Made by a program: the position numbers and the translations under genes. 64,000 nt of DNA from Acanthosoma haemorrhoidale (taxonomy: Eukaryota; Arthropoda; Insecta; Hemiptera; Acanthosomatidae): assembly GCA_930367205.1 (NCBI GenBank), contig OV884011.1, positions 36,407,754 to 36,471,753 of the forward strand, written 5' to 3'. Below are positions 51,588-61,597 of the stretch, piece after piece. A model generated the notes under the pieces. It was not told the origin of the DNA. It saw only the letters and a program-made list of their open reading frames with translations, and made no database searches. Numbering within the stretch: position 1 is the stretch's first letter; every line of letters starts with the position of its first letter.

Positions 51588-51857
51588 CAGGTATGGGCAA
51601 CCTTTGACATGTTATGGGCCAAACTTTAGTGTGCAAATACGTTCGCGGGCCGCGTTTAAAAGTAGTGCATTTTAAAGTAGTGTTCATAATTTTTAGCGAT
51701 AGATATCAGTCAGCCATGAAATAATACGACAATGTTATTACAACACAATTTATTAAAATAACAAAATGAAATGAAAAAATAGGTACCTACAGCATTAAAT
51801 TAAATCGTTAAATTTAGAATTGTTACAAACTACGAAAGTTAAATAGCGACACCGAAA

Positions 51858-53663
51858 TCAATGAGACACTTGAGCTTGAATTTGGGAAACTAATTCATCG
51901 ATGTTTGGATTAATTCCACTGGTACAAAGACGTAAAGAATTTTCCAAATTATCGTCAGTCAGCCTTGTACGATGTTTTGATTTATTAACTTTCATCAATG
52001 AAAAGAACTGTTCGCATTTATAAGTACTGCCAAACGCACAAATCAATCTTCTTGCAAATTTTCTAAGCTGCGGAAAATGGTCTTCTTCGAGGTATTTTTT
52101 GTAGAAATCGCACAACTCCACGTCTTCAAATTTAGATTTTAGGAGTGAGTTTTCTTGAATCTCGATCAACTCCATTTGCAAGTGTATTGGAGCATTTTGT
52201 ACATTACTTTTTGTTGGAGTAGCAAATAAATTGAAACAGTCTTCCATGTGTTTGAAATCGCTAAATCTGATCGAAAATTGCTCCGACAGTAACTTGAGTT
52301 CTTCAGCATATTGAGCGTAAGCAATATTTTCATACGCAGAGAGCGTGGTGAAATGGTAACTGTTACCAGACAGCATATGTGCCTCCCACAAGCGGATTTT
52401 GTTCTGAAACGCTTTCAAATGGCTGTACAAATCATTTACTAACTGTCCTTGTTTTTGAAGTTTCAAATTTAAATCATTCAAATGGCCTGTAAGGTCGACA
52501 AGAAATGCTAAGTCACATATCCATTTTGCGTCACTCAATTCAGATAGTGGTTTATCTTTTATTTGCATTAATTCTGCTATCTCATTTCTAAGCTCGTAAA
52601 ACCGTTTCAGCATTTTCCCTTTGCTTAGCCATCTGACTTCACAATAATATGTTACGTCGTCATACTCGGCTGATATTTCATCCAAAAACGCCTTGAACTG
52701 ACGATGGTTAAGCCCTCGGGATCGAATAAAATTGATGGTTTTTACTACCACATTCATAACATTCTGGAGTCGAATGGACTTAGAACACAAGTTCTGTTGG
52801 TGGATAATGCAATGAAGGACTATCAAACCATCTTTTTGCACATTTAATTCAGTTGCTTTTTCATTCAAAATTCCGATGAAACCTTTACGTAAGCCGACCA
52901 TAGAAGGTGCACCATCTGTGCATACTCCAACTAATTTCGACCATGGCAAGCCAAAACTTGTGAATACCTTTTGAACTTCATTAAAAATGTCCTCTCCTGT
53001 AGTGGTTCCTTTTAGCGGCTGTAAAGCAAGCAATTCCTCAGTAATAGTGAATTCTTTATCAACACCTCGAATAAATATAGCCAGTTGAGCTATGTCAGAC
53101 AAATCGGTGCTCTCGTCTAATGCTATGGAAAATGATTCAATACCAGTCATACGGCCAGTCAATGTTGTTTTTATATCATTAGCCATCATTTCTATACGTC
53201 GTACAACGGTTCGTCTTGACAAACTAATTTTTTCAAATTCATTTTTCTTTTCAGGACACAAAACACTGCAAACTTCTGACATACACTCCTTGATAAATTC
53301 TCCTTCGGCAAATGGTTTCAATGACTTTGCCAATTTTGAACTAACTATAAAACTAGCTTTCACAACATTATCAAGTTGTGTTCTTTGTCTATGAAATATT
53401 TGCTGCTGTTTTTCCAAATTTGCGGTAAGTTTCTGGATTTTGTCTTTTCTTATTTGTCCTGTCAGTGAGAGCAGCGTAGGATGCTTAGTTGAGTAATGCC
53501 TCTTTATATTGAATTCTTTCATCACCGAAATGGATTCATTACACATCAAACAAATAGGCTTACCATTGTGCAAGATAAAGAAGAATTCTTCAGTCCATTT
53601 TTCTTGAAACTGGCGACCCTCTGCATCTACTTTTCGTTTCCTTCCACCAGACATCATTTTCAT
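51858..53663 (-). CDS. hAT transposase, BED zinc finger type, intact
   Basis: Catalyses cut-and-paste movement of the element by binding its ends and cleaving with an RNase-H-like DDE core. 601 residues without interruption. Order: basic stretch GGRKRKVD (6-13), possible nuclear localisation; BED-like zinc finger C38, C41, H56, H61; first catalytic Asp in ALDESTDLSD; second in GVCTDGAPSMVG; the hAT motif HCIIHQQNLCSKS; VRWLSKGKMLKRFYELR; and the C-terminal dimerisation region with the presumed catalytic Glu in YKCEQFFSLMKVNKSKHRTR. Proteins of this type are often annotated GTF2IRD2-like or ZBED-like in insects. It is not a host gene, as it lies between the transposon ends. Confidence 0.95.
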   Translation of the reverse strand: MKMMSGGRKRKVDAEGRQFQEKWTEEFFFILHNGKPICLMCNESISVMKEFNIKRHYSTKHPTLLSLTGQIRKDKIQKLTANLEKQQQIFHRQRTQLDNVVKASFIVSSKLAKSLKPFAEGEFIKECMSEVCSVLCPEKKNEFEKISLSRRTVVRRIEMMANDIKTTLTGRMTGIESFSIALDESTDLSDIAQLAIFIRGVDKEFTITEELLALQPLKGTTTGEDIFNEVQKVFTSFGLPWSKLVGVCTDGAPSMVGLRKGFIGILNEKATELNVQKDGLIVLHCIIHQQNLCSKSIRLQNVMNVVVKTINFIRSRGLNHRQFKAFLDEISAEYDDVTYYCEVRWLSKGKMLKRFYELRNEIAELMQIKDKPLSELSDAKWICDLAFLVDLTGHLNDLNLKLQKQGQLVNDLYSHLKAFQNKIRLWEAHMLSGNSYHFTTLSAYENIAYAQYAEELKLLSEQFSIRFSDFKHMEDCFNLFATPTKSNVQNAPIHLQMELIEIQENSLLKSKFEDVELCDFYKKYLEEDHFPQLRKFARRLICAFGSTYKCEQFFSLMKVNKSKHRTRLTDDNLENSLRLCTSGINPNIDELVSQIQAQVSH

Positions 53664-53890
53664 TTACTTATCGTTCGATAAACTTAATAAGAAAATAGGT
53701 ATAATTAGTAAGCACTCAAGATGCACACAAAGTCACAAAGCAAACTTATCACCACGGTAGCTCGAATAGGACTGAACTAAGTTCCGGCCATCCACCCGCT
53801 TATATAGGCAAAATGAAGGAATGATCTAGAATCGTCTAGTGTAGAACAATACAATTGCGAAGCAATAATCCTTTGTTGCGCCGCCAGTGT

Positions 53891-53932
53891 GGCGGCAATC
53901 ATCAATGGCTTTGAACTTTGATGTTTGCCGCC
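53891..53932. repeat. Hairpin upstream of the hAT transposase
   Basis: GGCGGCAATCATCAA (53891-53905) and TTGATGTTTGCCGCC (53918-53932) are inverted over 15 bases with one mismatch and a 12-base loop, in the 5' leader or promoter of the transposase gene. Confidence 0.75.
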
Positions 53933-54104
53933 TCACTCTTTGATGATCACCGCCACTCGGCTTGCTCGCTCACTTGATTCCATGAGTATGAGTAAGTAGT
54001 GTATTTTTTTTTTTTAAATTGGGTTTTTCAAAATGTCTCGCGGGCCGGATCAAATCTTAAAGCGGGCCGGATCCGGCCCGCGGGCCGGCTGTTGCCCACA
54101 TACG

Positions 54105-54112
54105 CTCTAAAG
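54105..54112. repeat. Target-site duplication, right copy
   Basis: CTCTAAAG, identical to 51580-51587; marks the right border of the hAT insertion. Confidence 0.9.
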
Positions 54113-57100
54113 CTTAAACGACTTCTGAGCCGTGGACTTGAAATATTTTAATAGTAATTTTTAATATTCCCGACTTTTTTCAAGTTTTTTTTTTTTCATA
54201 CATCCCAAAATATTACTCAAAAACTAATCGGCACATTTCGATTCCATTGAAATTTCATATGAATTTCTACCACAATGGTTAAGACGAACTTTTTTTTTTT
54301 TTAAATGCTCCTCATGTGAGCTTTTTAAATGCTATTTTTGAATAGATTGCACACTAATCTATAATATAAAATTCTATATAACACAAAAAGTCGTCATATG
54401 GTTCTGAATTGTTGTAAAGCGCTTTCAAATTGCACTTAAGCCAACCATGAACTCACAGCTGATCAATGGATTTTTGAGCGAGCCGAACAATTACACTTAA
54501 TCGCCCGTTAAATGGTAAATTTTCCGGGATGACGCAGATGCTGTTTGGAGGGCATTTTCATTCCCGCAGTGGCTAGGCCAAGAATAAACAACTTAACGAG
54601 GTGTATTAACTGAAAAAAATAATTTCATTTTCTCAGATGTATGAACTACTCTGACATCAAGAAATCCTCTTCGAAGTTTCTCTGTAAGCGTGTACCTCAT
54701 TTCCAGCACTCGGAATACGTTTGACCCTGTTTGTAAATGAGGCATTTGACAGTACTCGTTAACACAGACGCTATCTCGTAGGTATATACGCCCCTCATAG
54801 GTGTCATGTTCCATCATTAAATCGATAAAAGCTGAGTGCTTTCTTATTACGTGTTTTGTAAAAATTACCATGGACTCTAAAAACACTAGCTGCTATATCA
54901 CGAAGGCAGTGTTGGGGAACCCAACACCGTGTAAACCCATACAGCTCTAAGCGAAGTTTGTTTTTCCTAACTGGTCCTCTAATGATGTTTTCCATTATCG
55001 GGACCTTGGTGCTTTTTGAAAATTTTATTGTATTAACATTGAAATATTGTCAGTACATTGTCTATTTGTATGTTCTATATAATAGCTAAGGTGACCACAC
55101 TGTTTTTACCAGTACAAGACTGGTTTTCGGCCATCGGTCCTGGCCAATTGTTAAATATAACCAGTAAACTTTAGGAGATTATAAAACTCAATTACATGTT
55201 GAAACCTTGAAATTCTTAGTAATTAGTAAATCAAACGTTTTGTTAGGTAAAATTTTAAAAAAATCGAGAAAACGAAATGGTCACATTAGCGGTAGTAAAA
55301 AAGATTCATGAAATTTTAATGACATGTTCCACAATATAAAATTTAATATTATTATTTGTATAAAAGATGGTTTCACAACAAAACATCAGGAAAGAGGTTT
55401 TTTCAACTTTTAAAAGTCCCAGGTTAGAGACTAATTAAGGGCGCCTACACACGGAGCTATTCAAAAGAAACTAAACGGGTTTGTGATTGAAGTTACTAAT
55501 CGGTTACTAACGCATTGGCACGGATCAACACACGAGGCATACTCAAAAGTGATTTAAATCAATTTAGCCAACTATTTTCTATATCCTGCTTTGGCAATGT
55601 GCTAATAATTTTGTAACAATATTTATAATAATAATATCAGTTTCTTGTATTCATAGGTCAGTTAGAATTTTAATGTTTATCGTATTTTTAGCAATAAAGA
55701 GTAGTAGTGCAGTAGTCTCACCGAACTACTACCTACACCGTATGGCATAACCAGAGATTGACACAGAGCGGTACGATTAAGAAGGATTTTCACGGGTGTT
55801 TTTTCCACTTTCATTTCCTCACTTTCATACGCTCAAAGGACGGATGGTACGTTATTCTTCGCGGTTAGGTGACTATTCGTCCACCCATCCGAGAGGATGC
55901 TGAAACCATACGGAACGGAAACGTAACAAAAATCACATATTTACACACCAGTCATAAAATAGACATATTTCATTAAAAATCCTCATGTTTTTTTGTACCA
56001 CGTAAAAAAAAATGTCCTCAATTTGTAAGTATATCATTTTCCAGCAGGTGAGTAAAAAACATAAGGGTCTTAAATGCGTTCTACATTACTGCCTTGCGAA
56101 AGTGCGCTGCGACGCAACAGCGCATTACCACAGAGTACATAACAGAAACCACTCACTCGGATATCGCATTCTAATTTCGCAGGAGCCAGTCTCATCAGAA
56201 ATGAGAACGTTACCCAACAGTGTTTCCTCAAAAAAGAATTTATTAATAACGCACCTAACTGTTGAAATCAAGAAACAGAAAAAAATATGTATAAGGGATC
56301 TTAAGATAGTATTTATAAAACCATCGTTCATAGCAAGTGATACAAATATATTTAGACTATTTGCTTATATATTACGAATAAATTTATTTAACGACCCTTG
56401 ATTATTTTTACGTGTTTGATTTGATTTTTACCATCTCTGGGAGGACCAATGCAAAACATCATACCACTGATAGAAGTAATGGTTAACTTTTCAAATATAT
56501 TTAAATAGGATGGCTACATTTTCCACATCTTCATTTCAAATCGGACCTCCATATGAACGAAATAACTTTGATGTTATGTAAAATACAACTTAAACTTCTT
56601 CATATTATGAGCACAAAAAAAACATACTGTGAAAAACAAAAAAGTAAATAATAAATAAATGAAGAAAATGTATAAAAAAAAGCATTTCTTTTTTTTTAAG
56701 CATAAGGCTTAAGAAAACTAAAAGGGTTATGCTCGCACTTGTTCGGTAAAAACAACTTGCTATGACCTAAGATACCGTTCGATATGCCCCATTCATTCAG
56801 AAATTGATTGTATATCGATTGACGCACGTATTATTTAGCCATGATAGCTGATCAAGTTGTTCGTAAATGTCGGCTTAAGCTGCCTCTTAAAGTTGCTATA
56901 TCGGGGAACACAAATTAGTGTTTTTGGTTTTTAAATCTTGTTAAAATTTTCATAAAGCGTCATTTCGGGTAAGATGGGACTCGCCGCCCATCAAATGGCT
57001 TAAAATAACTTATAGAGATAGCTTTTGAAAAGCGGTTGCTGTAGTGAAGAAAACCTTGAGAAAACGCACTTGATTGAATCCAAAAAATAAAATGTATGTT

Positions 57101-57156
57101 GCTAACGATTCAAATAGTTCCCTCTACTAAGAACAGTGAAGTTCGGAAAGCAACAG
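54113..57156. other. Intergenic, no gene recognised
   Basis: Includes minus frames at 54593-54995 and a plus frame at 56012-56401 without domains I recognise; they may be transposon remnants. 55440-55560 reads like non-coding element debris (GGGCGCCTACACACGG start). Confidence 0.35.
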
Positions 57157-57270
57157 CCCCCCCCCCCCTTCCCTCGAAAAAGAAAATGCCTAACTAACCG
57201 AGACAAATTCAATAAAGCAGGTTAGCCAACTTAAAAGAACCCCCCCCCCCCCAAGAAGAAGAAGAAGAAA
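57157..57270. repeat. Poly-C tracts and AAG microsatellite
   Basis: A poly-C run at 57157-57168, a second at about 57240-57252, and AAG units directly after it to about 57270. Confidence 0.9.
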
Positions 57271-59339
57271 GCTACGTGACGGATAAGAGGAAGAAAACGA
57301 TGCCGACCCCCTTTGTTTATGTTGTGCTCTTGTGGTGGGGGAGCGGCCTTGCGGTCCTTGGCGCAGTTTTTTTTTATGTTTTATCTCTGTTCTGTTTTTC
57401 CTGCTAACAGTAAATATCAGCTGGCTGGCGTCTTCTTTGTTTGTTTACTTTGACTCCTATCTCCTCAAGAGCGCACGCGCGGTCTCTATTGTCTTCCGAC
57501 AGTCCCGAGATGCGCAGTTACAAATCTATACATCTCTTCCTTTGTTTATGATGATTCAGTCGGTGTGAAACTTTTATGGCATATTCAAAAAAACCTGGAA
57601 ATATCCTGGTTAGTTGTCGTTTGAAATACAATAATGGTGAAAAAAATTAATCTTGAAAAATATTCGGCCCTGTTTCGCTTAATTTTTAAGATAAAATGAG
57701 TTATGTTTTACAAAAAATTAATTAAATTTTAGAATGTTGAGATATCCTGAAATAAGCACTGATAGATCAACATATTAAAAAATGAGTATTGACATTGTTG
57801 ATGTTTTGTTGGGAACATCCTTCCGCTTGGTGAAGTACATTGCATTAATACATGCATTGTTGGACAACATTAATAGCATAATATGTATAACTGATTGAGG
57901 CATTTTTATGGGATAGTTGGAGTATTGCCTGTTTTCAACAACCGAAGGCAAACCCAATACCGACTTATGTCTAATTTCATGGCTGAATTTGAGCTCATAA
58001 AGCTAAGTATAATATAATGTCATACTTTGTTACGTATGAAATCCAAACCAGTTTGATAAAATAAAACCATATCATTTTTTTTTTTTTTCTTCAAGCAATA
58101 ATTATGAAGTTAAAAAAAAACTAAACCTGAAAAAAGTGTTTTTATTATTTATTGCAACATTTTTAATATTTTATTATTAAAATTATTTTGGGATACAATA
58201 TGCTCTCCGATTGCAAACTCGAACTTGAGGTCCAAGCCGCCAGCAGTTCGCACTCCGTCCCAGCCCAGGAACTCCAGCAACTTCTACTGTGAAGCAATAG
58301 GAGTCATTTCTAGGCACCGCGATGGGTTGGTCAAGGTGTTGCCGAATTCAAGGGCATCTTATAGTCAAATTACGTTCAGAATGTTCCATTGTCCTTAGGC
58401 AGTCGTTATAGCCTTTGAATCCCAAAGGATGACTGGTCTTCAAGACTAAACAACTCCCATAAAAGTCGAGAATGGGCGTCACTAATGGAGGTCAACAAAT
58501 GAAGAAATAAATTTATTATCGCTTGTTGATTTGAAATATCACGTGTCCAAGTCGTAGAAATTTAAGTTTATCATTGCAGTTTCAAGTGTTAAACCTTGAA
58601 AGGTTTGAAAAATTTCTTCCCGCCTCGAAAGCCAGAGACTCGTTTGTTGAACATTTCTAAAAATGGAAACCTCCAATGAAAAAAATTAATAATTTTTTTT
58701 GCCGGAAAAAATGTGCTGTGCCAAAGCAAAAAAGTGGAACGATTCTCCAAATAGAATACGAATAACTTCTTTCCATCAATTCGCTTTTGCTGAATAAATC
58801 TATTTTCGCTCGCGTGCAAACTACACACATTTTAATTGCTAAACCTATTGTACAATGTTATAATGCAATTTTCTAAAGTTTGTAATTCTCAAAATAATGT
58901 TAATCTATACTATTATTTATCAAAGTATTACTAGAGTTAGTGTAATGAATAAAAAAATACCTCAGAGCAACAAATCGATTACTCAAATATAAATACAAAG
59001 TAAATATAACCATAAGATTTTAATTATTTTCGTTACATAATGTTGTATTTGAATACATTCCAAAATCTGCACGCATAAAAGTGTTTCAAATTACTTACAT
59101 AACCATATTCCTTTTAAGAATGATTCTCTCTCTTACCTGTGAACAGTAAAAAAATATTAGAAAATAATGCATTTTTTTTTTTAAATAAAATTAAATTTCA
59201 ATAACATTCAAGGGCTAATGAAAGATTGAAGAGTTTAATAATTTATATGTAACTATAATAAAACCTACTATAGAAAGTCATGAAGTAATTCATGATTGCA
59301 ATCAATGACCTTTGTACCTGAATGACTGTATTGATTTGG
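57271..59339. other. Intergenic with a GC-richer patch at 57300-57550
   Basis: The patch has an open plus frame of 78 codons from 57332, but it is hydrophobic, low in complexity and without a recognisable family. 58190-58450 is also less AT-rich, with no product seen. Confidence 0.35.
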
Positions 59340-59450
59340 ATATCGGCGTAAGTCAATGAAAAAAAGATTTTAATATTTATTAGTGGACGTTTCGACGTTG
59401 CCTGTATGACTGCATCAGTTTCTTGATCACGGTTCCAGTCCTCTAATATA
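59340..59450 (-). repeat. Possible retroelement 3' tail
   Basis: The minus strand reads GATCAAGAAACTGATGCAGT, then CAACGTCGAAACGTCCACTAA and AATAAATATTAAAATC. A CTGATG...CGTCGAAACGTC arrangement followed by an AATAAA-like tail occurs at the 3' ends of some animal retroelements. Assignment rests on this motif alone. Confidence 0.3.
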
Positions 59451-59997
59451 AGATATAATTAGCAGTTGGTATAATAAAATAACCACGAATAACATAACAT
59501 AACTAATAAATAAAAGTTAAACATGAGGACTATATCACTTCTAATTGATATACAAGAACTTTTCAACATACTGTCAGTGTGTTACATCCATTAGTTTGGA
59601 ACTGGGGAATGTTCTAAAATAAAGTCTATTATTATTTTGCAAATTAACCCAGAAAGCATGACCGGGTTAGTCGATGGCGTGATCGCATTTGATAATTAGG
59701 CCGAAAAGCAGCGACATGGATTTTAATCGCTATACCAGAAATATCCATTGCGAACCGTCGTGGAATCGTTCCACTTTGAGCCATAGCCAAATCTAAGTAG
59801 GGCACAGGTACAACTTGGGGGTAGAGCCATGTTTAAATCCGACTTTGAAGTTTCTTCATCCGACCCGATTTTCCGTCTCCAATTATGACCTAATTAATAT
59901 TTTTGGTATATTTTAAAATGTAACATTTCGTAGTGTAAATATATATCTTGGGTAGGAATAATGTAAATACCAACTTGTGGCTCTCAGATAACCTGCT

Positions 59998-60160
59998 TCT
60001 CTTCCAGCATAACTCTAAAATGCCTCCAGCAATTCACAACAAACTTGGTGTCCATAACAATATGCAAACTAATACTGCGGGGGTAAGACACCCCCTAGGG
60101 GTAGATGATACGAAAGAGGTGACATGTACAAATAATCAAAACTCACCTATATTAGTGTAA
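59998..60160 (+). repeat. Dispersed repeat with conserved reading frame, copy 2
   Basis: Partner of 23880-24030. It lies in a plus frame open from 59948 to 60160 (70 codons) that shares a K-L-G-V/I ... N-T-A/V-G-V/I-R-H-P-L core with the other copy. The nucleotide core AAGACACCCCCTA is identical. Family unknown. Confidence 0.65.
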
Positions 60161-60359
60161 CACTAACCCATGTAATGTGATGTAACCCATTGTTATCATT
60201 CAACCAAATTTATTCAGCTAATCAATTAATGGATTATGATATTGTTAATGATATTAACAAAAGTATCAACGAATAATATTTTATTGTTTTATCAACATTT
60301 ATTATGTGAGACATTTATGTTGTGATAAACACTCGATTATTATTTTTAATTATTAATAA

Positions 60360-61597
60360 ATAGCCTTCGACTGGGTTTGGCAACCAGGTTTGCTTTACAA
60401 GCTCAAATATATTTACCACAGACACTTTTCCGAAACCTACAGTCCTACATTTCAAACCGCTTCTTCCAAGTCCGCTGTGGTTTAGAATATTCTAAAACTA
60501 TTATCCTATAAAAGCTGTTCCATTCACTAGTTTGAAATTTAATTTTTTATAATTTTTTTTTCTTCTAAATTACTCCTCAAAAAATAACATTACAATAGTT
60601 AGATGCTGGCTGCCAGCTTACATATGTTACTTTTTTTGTTTTCTTTTGTATTTACTTAATAGTTTTTATGTTTTTTTTGTTCTTATTGGTGGATCCATAA
60701 AAACAGGAGTTCCACAGGGCAGTGTCCTGGGTCCCATCCTCTATAACCTATACACCACCGATGTCCCCTTTACCCCCGATACCTTCTTAGCCACATTTGC
60801 AGATGACACTGCAGCCTTGTCATCCCACCCAGAACCCGATATAGCATCCAATAACCTTCAAAAACACCTTGATGAGATCGAGTATTGGTGCAACCAATGG
60901 CGGATCAAAGTCAATGAAGCAAAATGTTCCCACATTACCTTCACCCTCTGTCACAAGTCTTGTCCACTAGTTTTTTTAATTCCATTCCTCTCCCTGTATC
61001 CGAGATAGTAGGGTACTTAGGCTTCCATTTCGACAAACGGCTGACCTGGAGCCCACGTACGAGGCTGTGACAAGATACCAAAGACAAGAACTAAACAGAC
61101 GCTTTGGACAACTGTACAGACTACTTCAAAGGACATCCCATCTCTCAATAGAAAATAAATTACTAATCCCGTCATTGACAGAACAGTCATTACACTGCAC
61201 CACTCATCCCTATAATCCTCCTTGGAGACTAAAACGGTAGTGTCCTCCTGACCGGCTATAAATTTGTGACAATAGGATTCCTGGCAATGGAGTTTTTCCA
61301 ATCATGTCCTGAACGTATGTGGCTCTCGCACTCTTCGTTACACCCTCCATTGGTTCGTATCCGGTGACGAAGCTGACGGAGGAGCGTGGGGGACTTCTCA
61401 AGACTCCGCTTCCTCTTTCGCATGCGAGGGAAATGACAACCATGTGGATTTGGGAGGTCTCTAGGCTGTTTCTAAATACTGTATGAATGAGCGAGTGAAT
61501 GAAAATTGTAAATATGGTATGAATGAGAACATTTATCACAGTTACTTATTGCTTAATAAGGCAGATTGTAATTTTATCACAATAAAGAAGTTTTAAT
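60360..61597 (+). pseudogene. Decayed Jockey-like LINE: RT core and 3' UTR
   Basis: RT motifs appear in order on the plus strand: AFDWVWQPGLLYKLK (motif A region, 60363), an interruption of about 190 bases, KTGVPQGSVLGPILYNLYTTD (motif B, from 60703), FADDTAALS (motif C, the catalytic pair DD, about 60798), WCNQWRIKVNEAKCSHITF, then after frame changes YLGFHFDKRLTWSP (61013) and RQELNRRFGQLYRLLQRTSH. The frame is broken more than once, and the 5' part (endonuclease and ORF1) is absent, so it is dead. Similar short stretches CTATAAAAGCTGTTCC (60504) and CCATAAAAACAGGAGTTCC (60694) flank the interruption. The 3' part ends at AATAAAG (61581), shared with 49736-49826. Confidence 0.85.

Larger units (their letters stand above)
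51588..54104 (-). mobile_element. Complete hAT (Charlie/GTF2IRD2-like) DNA transposon
   Basis: A 2517-base element bounded by the perfect 8-bp duplication CTCTAAAG. Imperfect terminal inverted repeats: left CAGGTATGGGCAAC, right complement CGTATGTGGGCAAC (10 of 14 identical). Just inside, both ends carry GGGCC/CGCGGGCCG motifs, which is typical of Charlie-type hATs. It holds a single intact transposase gene on the minus strand. Identical duplications and an unbroken frame suggest recent insertion and possibly an active element. Confidence 0.95.

Noticed and set aside
54593..54995. Two overlapping minus-strand frames of 97 and 63 codons
   Set aside because: No recognised family and they would need a frameshift to join; could be transposon debris but I cannot support a name.
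57332..57568. 78-codon plus-strand frame, hydrophobic
   Set aside because: Low-complexity hydrophobic translation, no domain, no splice or promoter support, and next to simple repeats.
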